From: Nocardioides terrigena | Lineage (GTDB): Bacteria > Actinomycetota > Actinomycetes > Propionibacteriales > Nocardioidaceae | Assembly (NCBI RefSeq): GCF_003047265.1 | Contig: NZ_PZYY01000014.1 | Coordinates: forward strand, 1 to 64,000 | Length of the DNA: 64,000 bases | Direction: 5' to 3' | In this document: positions 34,847-43,114 of the stretch, in pieces | Position numbering within the stretch: the first letter of the stretch is position 1 | How the letters are laid out: each line of letters starts with the position of its first letter | Program-made: the position numbers and the translations under genes | The notes under the pieces: generated by a model | Told to the model about the DNA's origin: nothing | Seen by the model: only the letters and a program-made list of their open reading frames with translations | Database searches by the model: none

Positions 34847-35358
34847 GACCCACCGCCCTGGATCTCGGCGGCGCGCAGGACCGCGGCGACGATGTTCTGG
34901 TAGCCGGTGCAGCGGCACAGGTTGCCGGCGACCATCTCGCGGGCCTCGTCGCGGGTGGGCGTGGGGTTGTCGCGCAGCCCGGCCGTGATCGTGGTGAGGA
35001 AGCCGGGGGTGCAGAACCCGCACTGGAGGCCGTGGCAGTCGGCGAAGGCTTGCTGCACCGGGCCCAGCGAGTCATCGGCCCCGGTGAGGCCCTCCACGGT
35101 GGTGATCTCCACGTCCTCCGAGGCCACCGCGAGCATCAGGCAGGAGCGCGCCGGCGCCCCGTCGACCAGCACCGTGCAGGCACCGCAGACGCCGTGCTCG
35201 CAGCCCACGTGGGTGCCGGTGAGCCCGCAGTCGTGGCGCAGGGCGTCCGAGAGGAGGCGGCGGGGCTCGACCGAGATGGCGTGCGCGGCGCCGTTGACGC
35301 GCAGGGTGACGTCGCGGCGCTGCGTGCCCGAGGTGTCGGTGGTCGGGGTGTCGGTCAT
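34843..35358 (-). CDS. molybdenum hydroxylase [2Fe-2S] small subunit
   Basis: A 171-residue iron-sulfur subunit with both clusters: plant-type CEHGVCGACTVLVDG plus a later Cys (SCLMLAV), and the C-terminal helical domain CGFCTPGF and NLCRCTGYQNIV. It carries electrons from the Mo centre to FAD in the M subunit. Four-base overlaps on both sides couple it to the FAD and Mo subunits. Confidence 0.95.
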   Translation of the reverse strand: MTDTPTTDTSGTQRRDVTLRVNGAAHAISVEPRRLLSDALRHDCGLTGTHVGCEHGVCGACTVLVDGAPARSCLMLAVASEDVEITTVEGLTGADDSLGPVQQAFADCHGLQCGFCTPGFLTTITAGLRDNPTPTRDEAREMVAGNLCRCTGYQNIVAAVLRAAEIQGGGS

Positions 35359-36209
35359 CGGGTCAGGCTCCTGGACGACGCGTCGGCGACTGCCGCGGCC
35401 ACGACGCGTCGGGTCAGCACCCGGACGAGCTGGGCGCGGTAGTCGGCGGTGGCGTGGATGTCGGCCGCGGGCTCGAGCGACGCCAGCGCGGCCTCGCCCG
35501 GGTCGCCGCCGCCGGTGACGACGTCGGTGAGGTCGACGACGACCGGGATGTCGCTCACCGACACGAAGCCCGCCCGCACCTCCACGAGCTGCTCGCCCTC
35601 ACGGCGTACGACGACCGCGACGCCCGCCATGGCGTAGTCACCGTGCCGACGGGCGATCTCCTCGAAGGCGACTCCCCCACCGGCGGGGAGCGCCGGGAAG
35701 AACGCCGACGTGGCGACCTCGTCGTGGCCCAGCGACGTCTCCAGCGGCCCGACGAAGAGGTCGGCCGCCTCGACCGTGCGGCGCCCGGCGGGACCCTCCG
35801 CGACCACGGAGCCCCCGAGCAGACGCAGGACGACGGGCATCTCGGCCGCCGGGTCCGCGTGCACGATCGAGCCGACCGTCGTCCCGCGGTTGCGGATCGT
35901 GGGGTGCGCGACGTGCTGCAGGGCCAGGCGGAGCAGCGGCTGGCAGGCCGCGGCCTCGTCGGAGGAGAGGACGGCGGCGTGCCGCGCGAGCGCTCCGATC
36001 GTGACCCCGGCGGCCTCGACGCGGATCGAGTCGAGGTCGGGGATGGCGCCGAGGTCGACGAGGGCGGACGGCGCCGCCAGCCGCATCGAGAGCAGCGGGA
36101 CCAGCGACTGCCCGCCGGCGAGCACCTTCGCGTCCGGGTCGGCCGCGAGGAGGCTCACGGCCTCCGCGGTCGAGCCCGGCCGGTGGTAGGCGAACGGCGC
36201 CGGCTTCAC
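35355..36209 (-). CDS. molybdenum hydroxylase FAD subunit
   Basis: A 284-residue FAD-binding subunit of the CoxM type: VLAGGQSLVPLLSMRLAAP and TIRNRGTTVGSIVHADPAAEMP are the two FAD loops. It completes an M-S-L heterotrimer. Its GTG start lies seven bases after the permease stop, and the ribosome site AAGGAG (36220-36225) is built into the last codons of the permease, so the two are coupled. No XdhC/CoxD-type cofactor-insertion gene is present in the window. Confidence 0.93.
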   Translation of the reverse strand: MKPAPFAYHRPGSTAEAVSLLAADPDAKVLAGGQSLVPLLSMRLAAPSALVDLGAIPDLDSIRVEAAGVTIGALARHAAVLSSDEAAACQPLLRLALQHVAHPTIRNRGTTVGSIVHADPAAEMPVVLRLLGGSVVAEGPAGRRTVEAADLFVGPLETSLGHDEVATSAFFPALPAGGGVAFEEIARRHGDYAMAGVAVVVRREGEQLVEVRAGFVSVSDIPVVVDLTDVVTGGGDPGEAALASLEPAADIHATADYRAQLVRVLTRRVVAAAVADASSRSLTR

Positions 36210-36216
36210 GAGACGT

Positions 36217-37587
36217 CTACTCCTTGTGGGACGTGGCCTGGCTGACGTGCCCAGTGTCGTCGCCCGCACGCAGGTTGGCCATGTGGTAGAAGACGATGAC
36301 CAGGATGGTGCCAAGCGCGATGCCGCCCAGCTCGAAGTCGTCGGTGATCTGCAGCGTGACGTTGCCGATGCCGGCGATCAGGCCCGCGGCGAGGCCGACC
36401 AGGTTGAGCGGGTTGCCGAAGTCGACGCGGTTCTCCACCCAGATCTTGGCGCCGACGAGGCCGATCATCCCGTAGAGGACGACGGTGATCCCGCCGAGCA
36501 CCCCGCCCGGTGTCGCGTTGATGACGGCCCCGAACTTCGGGCACAGGCCGAGCAGGATGGCCACCACGGCGGCGACGTAGTAGGCGGCGGTCGAGTAGAC
36601 GCGCGTGGCGCCCATGACCCCGATGTTCTCGGCGTAGGTCGTCGTCGGCGAGCCGCCGAAGGCGCTGGCGAACGCGGTCGCGAGGCCATCGGCACCGATC
36701 GCGCGGCCCATGTAGGGGTCGAGGTCCTCCCCCGTCATCTCGGCGACCGCCTTGACGTGGCCGGTGTTCTCGGCGATCAGCGCGATGACACCGGGCAGGA
36801 CGAGCAGGACGAAGGTCAGCGAGAAGCTCGGACCGTGGACGACCGACACCCCGTCGGCGAGGTCGCCGCTGGGCAGGCCGACCCAGTCCGCCGCCCGGAC
36901 CCCGGCGAACGAGACGCGGTCGTGCTCGGTGGCCTCGGTGGCCCCACCGAGCACGGAGGTGATGGGGCCGAGGACCACGTCGGCGAGCCACGAGATCACG
37001 AAGCCGAAGATCAGGGCCAGGAAGACGGCGATGCGTGACCAGAAGCCGGGCAGCATCACCGCCGCGGCCACCATGAAGGCCGCGGTGAGGAGGGCCACCC
37101 ACTGGTCCTGGGGCCAGTAGATGCCGGCCACGACGGGCGCGAGGTTGAAACCGATCAGCATGACCACCGCGCCGGTCACGGCCGGCGGCAGGATGCGGTG
37201 GATCCACCGGGCGCCCGCGACGTGGACCAGCACGCCCACCAGGGCGAGCACGAGACCGCCGACCAGGATCGCTCCGGTGACGTCGGAGGAGTCGCCGCCC
37301 TGCCCGCGGATCGCGGCCACGCTGGCGACGAACGACGCGCTGGTGCCGAGGTAGCTGGGGACCTTGTTGGCGCAGATCAGCAGGAACATGATCGTGCAGA
37401 TGCCCGAGAACATGATCGCGAGGTTGGGGTCCAGCCCCATCACCAGCGGGAAGACGAAGGTCGCCCCGAACATCGCGACCACGTGCTGGGCGCCGAGCCC
37501 CACGGTCTTGCCCCACGGCAGCCTCTGGTGCGGTGCAACGGCCACTCCCGGCGCCGGGTCCACCACGTCCCACTTGAACATCGACAT
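36217..37587 (-). CDS. NCS2 uracil/xanthine-type permease
   Basis: A 456-residue transporter with about fourteen helices, of the nucleobase:cation symporter-2 family. QH motif in GLGAQHVVAMFGATFVFPLVMG; substrate motif in FGGSPTTTYAENIGVMGATRV; conserved Glu in IALIAENTGHVKAV. These features are closer to the UraA/RutG uracil branch than to the purine (UapA/XanQ) branch as I remember them. It heads the leftward arm and probably imports the pathway's nucleobase. ATG 37587 has GGAGGG upstream. Confidence 0.9.
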   Translation of the reverse strand: MSMFKWDVVDPAPGVAVAPHQRLPWGKTVGLGAQHVVAMFGATFVFPLVMGLDPNLAIMFSGICTIMFLLICANKVPSYLGTSASFVASVAAIRGQGGDSSDVTGAILVGGLVLALVGVLVHVAGARWIHRILPPAVTGAVVMLIGFNLAPVVAGIYWPQDQWVALLTAAFMVAAAVMLPGFWSRIAVFLALIFGFVISWLADVVLGPITSVLGGATEATEHDRVSFAGVRAADWVGLPSGDLADGVSVVHGPSFSLTFVLLVLPGVIALIAENTGHVKAVAEMTGEDLDPYMGRAIGADGLATAFASAFGGSPTTTYAENIGVMGATRVYSTAAYYVAAVVAILLGLCPKFGAVINATPGGVLGGITVVLYGMIGLVGAKIWVENRVDFGNPLNLVGLAAGLIAGIGNVTLQITDDFELGGIALGTILVIVFYHMANLRAGDDTGHVSQATSHKE

Positions 37588-37731
37588 CTGGGTTTCCCTC
37601 CCTGGCACGTGACCTGCAGTCGGGACGACCGCGCGTGTGGCTCCACAAGGTAGTGGCGCCCATCAGACACCCTCACGGGCGAGAACTGCCGAAGGAACGC
37701 CGACCGTGGTGGCAGAGGTTGGCGCGATTCC

Positions 37732-38994
37732 TCAGGGCATCAGGTCGAGGACCCGGAGCGCGACCGCGGCGTCGAGGCGAAGGTGCGGGTCGCTGGAGAG
37801 GGGGCCGAGCAGTCTCTCCAGCTTGCCCACGCGATATCTCATGGTGTTGTAGTGGAAGAACTGCAGGCGGGCCGCCTCGGCGACGTTGAAGTTGGTGTCG
37901 AGCAGCACCTGCAGCGTCTCGCGCAGGTCGGTGGCCTCCGTGGTCGTCCCGGCCAGGGGGCCCAGCACGTCGCTCGCGAAGGCCTGCAGCTCGGCGGGGT
38001 CCGGCACCAGCGCGATCAGCCGGTGCACACCGAGCTCGTCGAAGTGCGTCGTCGAGCCGGGGCCCCGGAGCCGGCGACCGATCTCGACCGACCGACGCGC
38101 CTGCGCGTAGGCGCCCGGCAGGTCGGCCCACGACGTCGACGTGCGACTGACGCCGACGGTGAAGGAGCGTCTTCCGCCGCCCTTGTCGCCGGCGACGGCC
38201 TCGACCACGCGGCGTACGACCTGCCGGCCGAGGGGTTCCCCGTCGTCCACTGACAGGAGGCACACCACCTCGGAGGAGAAGTCGGCCAGCGGGCTGCCGG
38301 CCGCGACCTCGCGGACCACCTGCCGCCAGGCCTGGGCGAAGCGCTGCTGCCACTGGCGGTGCTGCTGGTTGGAGACCGGCTCCTCGTCGGGTGCGGTCGG
38401 GTCCATCTCCGCGCAGACCACCACCGCGGGACGGGCCAGGTCCCACCCGTAGGCGGCGAGGTGCTCCTCGACGTACGCCTCGTGGGCGGGCCGCCCGAGG
38501 AGCAGGTCACGCAGGAAGTCGGCCTGGTACTTGTTCTCGACCCCCGTGACCGCGTGCTCCCGGGTGATCAGCAGGGCGGCGACGGCCGCCGCGAGCTCGA
38601 GGTCGGCGACCTCGGGCCCGGTGAACGGCGCCGCGGTCCGGCAGGCCACCAGGCGGGCCAGGTCCGTGCCCTCGGCGACGACCCGGACCAGCCGGACCTC
38701 CCCCGCCCCCAGGGGCGCCGGCGACGAGGCCGCGCGCTCGACGCGGAACCGGCCGCTCGGGTCGGTCCAGTCGCCGTCGGCCAGTGCCGCCTCGACGGGC
38801 CCGCCGGTGGCCCCGGCCCGGACCCGGCCGTCGGTCGAGGTGACCAGGATCCCGGCGCCGGTGACCCGGCCGACCTCGGCGGCCACGCTGTCCAGGTCAC
38901 CGCCGTCGACGACGACGCGGGTGAGGGCCTCGTGGAGGGAGCCGCCCGGGTGGGGGCCTGGGGCTGGCGGGTCAGTGACTATCAAGACTTGCAC
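37732..38994 (-). CDS. PucR/CdaR-type transcriptional regulator
   Basis: A 420-residue regulator with an N-terminal sensor region (LDSVAAEVGRVTGAGILVTSTDGRV, GAF-like), a central GGDEF-like linker region (SFTVGVSRTSTSWADLPGAYAQARRSVEIGRRL) and the C-terminal PucR helix-turn-helix (TNFNVAEAARLQFFHYNTMRYRVGKLERLLG). PucR controls purine catabolism in Bacillus. Here it is placed between the two arms and faces the carbamoyltransferase-like genes across a 70-bp gap, so it most likely controls the cluster. GTG start with no good ribosome site. Confidence 0.87.
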   Translation of the reverse strand: MQVLIVTDPPAPGPHPGGSLHEALTRVVVDGGDLDSVAAEVGRVTGAGILVTSTDGRVRAGATGGPVEAALADGDWTDPSGRFRVERAASSPAPLGAGEVRLVRVVAEGTDLARLVACRTAAPFTGPEVADLELAAAVAALLITREHAVTGVENKYQADFLRDLLLGRPAHEAYVEEHLAAYGWDLARPAVVVCAEMDPTAPDEEPVSNQQHRQWQQRFAQAWRQVVREVAAGSPLADFSSEVVCLLSVDDGEPLGRQVVRRVVEAVAGDKGGGRRSFTVGVSRTSTSWADLPGAYAQARRSVEIGRRLRGPGSTTHFDELGVHRLIALVPDPAELQAFASDVLGPLAGTTTEATDLRETLQVLLDTNFNVAEAARLQFFHYNTMRYRVGKLERLLGPLSSDPHLRLDAAVALRVLDLMP

Positions 38995-39010
38995 CTGCTC
39001 GCGGGGATCG

Positions 39011-39033
39011 TTGGCAACACCTCACATCGGCAA
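39011..39033. promoter_or_regulatory. direct repeat between regulator and AllH-like gene
   Basis: TTGGCAA (39011-39017) and TCGGCAA (39027-39033) are direct repeats 16 bp apart, upstream of the TAGCGT -10 box of the rightward arm and just before the regulator start. This placement suits an activator or autoregulatory site; binding by the PucR-type protein is inferred. Confidence 0.35.
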
Positions 39034-39050
39034 ACCGTAGTGCCCCCGCC

Positions 39051-39056
39051 TAGCGT
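39051..39056 (+). promoter_or_regulatory. -10 box of the AllH-like gene
   Basis: TAGCGT is eight bases before the ATG at 39065. This is the probable start of the three-gene rightward arm. Confidence 0.45.
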
Positions 39057-39064
39057 GGACCAGC

Positions 39065-39799
39065 ATGACGGCCGAGCTCCCCGTGAGCGCCTCGCCGCGG
39101 CTCCGGGACCGGCTCGCCGCGCTGCCCGACTCGACACCGACCCTCCTGCACCGCGGGGAGCACGCGATCTACCTCGACGTGGAGGGGGCCGGCTGCGTCG
39201 GTGTCCTCGGCGCCCGCGCGGCCCTCGTCCCGTGCGGGCTGCGGCTCGCCGGCCCCACGGTGGCGCCCCTGCGGGGCGACCACCTGACCCTCCGCGACGG
39301 GGTGCTGCGGATCGACGGGACGGCCCTGCCCGTACGCCGCGTGGTCGACGTCGCGGTCCCGCGCCTCACCGACGCCGCCCGGGTCGCACCCACCACCCCG
39401 GTCCGGCTGGCCGAGCTCGAGACCGCGCTCCTGCACCCGCCCCTGCAGCCGGCGCTGCTCGTCGGGCGCGGCAGCGGCCTCACCCCCCTCGGCGACGACG
39501 TCGTCTGCGGCTGGGTCGCGATGCACCGCGCCGCCGGCATCGAGACCCCCGACCACGACGCACGGGTCCGGGCCCTCCTGCCGCGCACGACACGGCTCTC
39601 CGCCGCGCTGCTGGAGTGCGCGCTGCAGGGCGAGGTGCTCCCCCAGTTCTCGGCGTACGTCTCCGCCCTCGGCACCCCCGGCGAGGAGGCCGCGACCGCG
39701 GCCCTCGCCGCGGTCGGGCACACCTCGGGCCTCGGGCTGCTGGCCGGCGCCGTCGCCGCGCGGGAGCACCTCGCCACCACCGGAAGGACGGCCGCATGA
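39065..39799 (+). CDS. DUF2877 protein, AllH (YlbF)-like carbamoyltransferase subunit
   Basis: A 244-residue DUF2877 protein. The family pattern is LVGRGSGLTPLGDDVVCGWVA followed by TTRLSAALLECALQGEVLPQFSAYV. In E. coli, AllH (YlbF) together with AllF (FdrA) and AllG (YlbE) forms oxamate carbamoyltransferase in allantoin breakdown. The other two genes follow directly with four-base overlaps, so the complex is complete. Actual substrate here is not fixed by sequence. Confidence 0.82.
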   Translation: MTAELPVSASPRLRDRLAALPDSTPTLLHRGEHAIYLDVEGAGCVGVLGARAALVPCGLRLAGPTVAPLRGDHLTLRDGVLRIDGTALPVRRVVDVAVPRLTDAARVAPTTPVRLAELETALLHPPLQPALLVGRGSGLTPLGDDVVCGWVAMHRAAGIETPDHDARVRALLPRTTRLSAALLECALQGEVLPQFSAYVSALGTPGEEAATAALAAVGHTSGLGLLAGAVAAREHLATTGRTAA

Positions 39800-41274
39800 C
39801 CACGTCGACGACCCGCGACCACGTCGAGGTGCGCAAGGGTGCCTACGCCGACTCGGTGGCCCTCCTCCAGCTGAGCCGCACCGTCCAGGGCATCCCCGGC
39901 ATCGTGACCGCCCAGGTGGCGATGGCGACCCCGCTCAACCTCGAGGTGCTCGCCCAGATGGGCTTCGCCGTCCCGGCCGACGCCACGCCCCAGGAGATGG
40001 TCGTCGCCCTCCGCATGGCCGACGACGCCCCCGCCACGGTCGTCGCGGCGGCCGAGGACGCCATCACGACGGCGCTGACCACCCGTGCCCCCTCGACCGC
40101 CGCCGGCGTCGCACCGCCGCGCACGACCGCGAGCGCCCTGCGCGGCACCGTCGACGGCGTGGTGCTGGTCTCCGTCCCCGGCGCCAGCGCGCTGGTGGAG
40201 GCGATGGACGCCGTCGACGCCGGACGCGACGTGATGGTCTTCAGTGACAACGTGCCCGTCGAGCAGGAGGTCGCGCTCAAGCGGGCCGCCGCAGCGCGCG
40301 ATGTGCTCGTGATGGGGCCCGACTGCGGCACCGCGGTCGTCGGAGGTCTCGGCCTCGGCTTCGCCAACGCGACATCGCCCGGACCAGTGGGCCTCGTGGC
40401 CGCGTCCGGCACGGGCTGCCAGCAGCTGCTGTGCCTGCTCGACCACGCCAGTGTCGGGGTGAGCCACGCCCTGGGCGTCGGCGGTCGCGACCTCTCCGCC
40501 CCGGTGGGTGGGCTCTCCACCCGGGCAGCGCTGGCCCGCCTCGACGCGGACCCGTCCGTCGAGCTGATCGTGCTCGTCTCCAAGCCGCCCGCCGCCGGGG
40601 TCGCGGCCGAGATCGAGGCGTACGCCGCGGGGCTCGACACCCCGGTCGAGCTCGCGTTCCTGGGGCCGGGACGCCCCGACCTGACCGCAGCCGCCGAGTC
40701 GGCGCTGCGCCGCCTGGGCGCGGACGTGCCCGCGTGGCCCGTGCACCTCCCGACGCACCCCCGAGCCTCCGGGGGCGGTCACCTGCGCGGGCTCTTCGTC
40801 GGCGGCACCCTCTGCGACGAGGCCATGCTGGTCGCCGGCGCCGCGCTCGGCCCCATCCGGAGCAACATCCCGCTCTCCCCCGACCTCGCGCTCGGGCCCG
40901 ACCTGACCGCCGACACGCACACGATGGTCGACTTCGGGGACGACGCCCTCACGGCCGGCCGGGCCCACCCGATGATCGACCCGACGCTGCGGCTCGAGCA
41001 GCTCGCCCGGACCGCGGCCGACCCGTCGACGGGGGTGCTCCTCCTCGACGTGGTCCTCGGCCACGGGGCCGAGCCGGACCCGGCGGCCCGGCTCGCACCG
41101 GCGCTCGCGGAGGTGGCCCAGCCCGTGGTCGTCGCCGTCGTCGGCACCGCCCACGATCCCCAGGACCTCGACCGGCAGGTGCGAGCGCTCGTGGGCGCCG
41201 GCGCCGAGGTGCACCTCTCCAACGCCGCGGCCACCCGGCGCGCGGTCGCCCTGACGATCGGTGACCCCGAATGA
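39796..41274 (+). CDS. FdrA/AllF-like carbamoyltransferase subunit
   Basis: A 492-residue FdrA family protein with the fold of the succinyl-CoA ligase alpha subunit. It has VEVRKGAYADSVALLQLSRTV and a glycine-rich LVAASGTGCQQLLCLLDHA and VGVSHALGVGGRDLS. A second half begins at LFVGGTLCDEAMLVAG. The family binds no CoA in known cases. As AllF it is a subunit of oxamate carbamoyltransferase, which splits oxalurate with phosphate into oxamate and carbamoyl phosphate. Confidence 0.87.
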   Translation: MTTSTTRDHVEVRKGAYADSVALLQLSRTVQGIPGIVTAQVAMATPLNLEVLAQMGFAVPADATPQEMVVALRMADDAPATVVAAAEDAITTALTTRAPSTAAGVAPPRTTASALRGTVDGVVLVSVPGASALVEAMDAVDAGRDVMVFSDNVPVEQEVALKRAAAARDVLVMGPDCGTAVVGGLGLGFANATSPGPVGLVAASGTGCQQLLCLLDHASVGVSHALGVGGRDLSAPVGGLSTRAALARLDADPSVELIVLVSKPPAAGVAAEIEAYAAGLDTPVELAFLGPGRPDLTAAAESALRRLGADVPAWPVHLPTHPRASGGGHLRGLFVGGTLCDEAMLVAGAALGPIRSNIPLSPDLALGPDLTADTHTMVDFGDDALTAGRAHPMIDPTLRLEQLARTAADPSTGVLLLDVVLGHGAEPDPAARLAPALAEVAQPVVVAVVGTAHDPQDLDRQVRALVGAGAEVHLSNAAATRRAVALTIGDPE

Positions 41275-42659
41275 GCACCCCTCCCTCGCACGTGGTCGGC
41301 GTCGGCGCCGACCTCCTCGCAGACGCCGTCGAGGGACAGGCCGTCCCGGTCACCCGCGTCGACTGGCGCCCGCCGATGGCGGGCACCGAGGCGGATCTCG
41401 CCACCGTCGCCACCGACCCGCGGCGCAGGGAGGCCAACGACGGCGCGCTCGCCGCGATGCTCGCCACCTCGGCCACCCTCGTCGACGTCGGTCCGGCCTC
41501 CGAGGTGCTGGGCCTCGAGCGCGGCCAGTTCCTGCACGCCGGGCCGCCGATCGGCTGGGACCGCACCTCCGGTCCGCTCCGCGGTGCGTTGATGGCCGGA
41601 GCCGCGCTCGAGGGCCTGGTGGACGATCCCGAGGACGCCGTCGCGCTCTTCGAGGGCGGCGACGGGGTCAGCCTCGAGCCCTGCCACCACCGGGCCACGG
41701 TGGGGCCGATGGCCGGCGTGGTCACCCCGTCGATGTGGATGTTCGTGCTCGAGGACCCGGCCACCGGCCGGCGCACGCACTGCTCGCTCAACGAGGGCCT
41801 CGGCAAGGTGCTGCGGTACGGCGCCTACAGCCCGGACGTGCTCGAGCGGTTGCGCTGGATGTCCGCGGTGCTGGGCCCGCTGCTGCGGACTGCCGTCCGG
41901 GCCAGCGACCCCGTCGACGTCACGGGCATCCTCACCCAGATGCTCCAGATGGGCGACGAGGCCCACAACCGCAACCGCGCCGGCACCCTGATGCTCCTGC
42001 GCGACCTCGCGCCCGCGATGGCGACCAGCGGTGCCGACCACGCCAACGTCGCCGCCTCGCTGCGCTTCATCGGCGGCAACGACCACTTCTTCCTCAACCT
42101 CGCGATGCCCGCCTGCAAGCTGGCCCTCGACGCCGCCCGCGACATCGACGGCGCGACGATGGTCGTCGCGATGGCCCGCAACGGCACCGACTTCGGCATC
42201 CAGGTCTCCGGCACCGGCGACGAGTGGTTCACCGGACCCGCGCAGGTGGCCGACGGCCTCTTCCTCGGTGACTACGGCCCCGACGACGCCAACCCCGACA
42301 TCGGCGACTCGGCGATCACCGAGACGGCCGGCATCGGCGGCTTCGCGATGGCGACCGCGCCGGCCATCGTGCGCCTCGTCGGCGGGACCGTCCCCGACGC
42401 CCTCGCGACGACGCGGCGCATGCACGAGATCACCCTGGGCGAGAACCCCCGCTGGACCGTGCCCGTGCTGGACTTCCAGGGAGTCCCCAGCGGCATCGAC
42501 GTCACCCGCGTCTGCCGGACCGGCATCCTGCCGCAGATCAACACCGGGATGGCAGGCAAGCGGGCCGGTGTCGGCCAGGTCGGCGCCGGGCTGGTCACCC
42601 CTCCGGCGGAGATCTTCCCCGCGGCGCTGGCGGCCCTCGCGGCGCGCGTGCCGCGCTGA
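41271..42659 (+). CDS. DUF1116 protein, AllG (YlbE)-like carbamoyltransferase subunit
   Basis: A 462-residue DUF1116 protein: VDWRPPMAGTEADLA at the start, then PCHHRATVGPMAGVVTPSMW, LNEGLGKVLRYGAYSPDVLERL, QMGDEAHNRNRAGT and AMARNGTDFGIQVSG. It is the third component of the AllFGH-type enzyme. Order here is H-F-G, all overlapping by four bases, divergent from the rest of the cluster. The C-terminal VDVTRVCRTGILPQINTGMAG is typical of the family. Confidence 0.87.
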   Translation: MSTPPSHVVGVGADLLADAVEGQAVPVTRVDWRPPMAGTEADLATVATDPRRREANDGALAAMLATSATLVDVGPASEVLGLERGQFLHAGPPIGWDRTSGPLRGALMAGAALEGLVDDPEDAVALFEGGDGVSLEPCHHRATVGPMAGVVTPSMWMFVLEDPATGRRTHCSLNEGLGKVLRYGAYSPDVLERLRWMSAVLGPLLRTAVRASDPVDVTGILTQMLQMGDEAHNRNRAGTLMLLRDLAPAMATSGADHANVAASLRFIGGNDHFFLNLAMPACKLALDAARDIDGATMVVAMARNGTDFGIQVSGTGDEWFTGPAQVADGLFLGDYGPDDANPDIGDSAITETAGIGGFAMATAPAIVRLVGGTVPDALATTRRMHEITLGENPRWTVPVLDFQGVPSGIDVTRVCRTGILPQINTGMAGKRAGVGQVGAGLVTPPAEIFPAALAALAARVPR

Positions 42660-42694
42660 CGTCGTACCGCCCACCGATGGGTGAGGATGGGCGC

Positions 42695-43114
42695 ATGCCC
42701 CTCGACCCGATCGTCACCGAGACCGTCGTCCCGGTGACGCCCACCCAGGCGTTCGTGGGCTTCACCGCCCAGATGGGCGAGTGGTGGGACCCGATGCTGA
42801 GCCCGGACCCCGCGACGTACTCCAGCATCGAGATCGACCCGCAGGGGGACGTCGCGACCGTGCACGACGACGGCGAGCGCTACGTCTGGGGCCGGGTGAC
42901 GACGTGGGAGCCGCTCGGGCACTACGGCCAGGAGTTCTGGCTGGGCCACGAGCAGGCGCAGCCCACCCAGCTCGACGTGACGTTCACCGAGGAGGGCGCC
43001 GGCACCCGGGTCCGCCTCGAGCACGGCGGGTGGGCGGACGGCGCGGACGAGGTCCGCCAGCGCTACGTCCACTGGGACGCCGTGCTCACCCGGTACGCCG
43101 CCCACGTGTCGTGA
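42695..43114 (+). CDS. SRPBCC/AHSA1-like domain protein
   Basis: A 139-residue protein of the START/AHSA1 type: opening IVTETVVPVTPTQAFVGFTAQMGEWWDP and closing FTEEGAGTRVRLEHGGWADGADEVRQRYVHWDAVLTRY, a pattern typical of small SRPBCC proteins. It probably binds a hydrophobic ligand or acts as a stress protein; ligand unknown. The next gene overlaps it by four bases. It is 35 bp after the AllG-like gene, so read-through is possible but the function looks unrelated. Confidence 0.8.
   Translation: MPLDPIVTETVVPVTPTQAFVGFTAQMGEWWDPMLSPDPATYSSIEIDPQGDVATVHDDGERYVWGRVTTWEPLGHYGQEFWLGHEQAQPTQLDVTFTEEGAGTRVRLEHGGWADGADEVRQRYVHWDAVLTRYAAHVS

Noticed and set aside
32465..36209. CO dehydrogenase (CoxMSL)
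   Set aside because: The large subunit lacks the AYxCSFR loop of true CO dehydrogenase and reads YRGAGR; the context is nucleobase catabolism.
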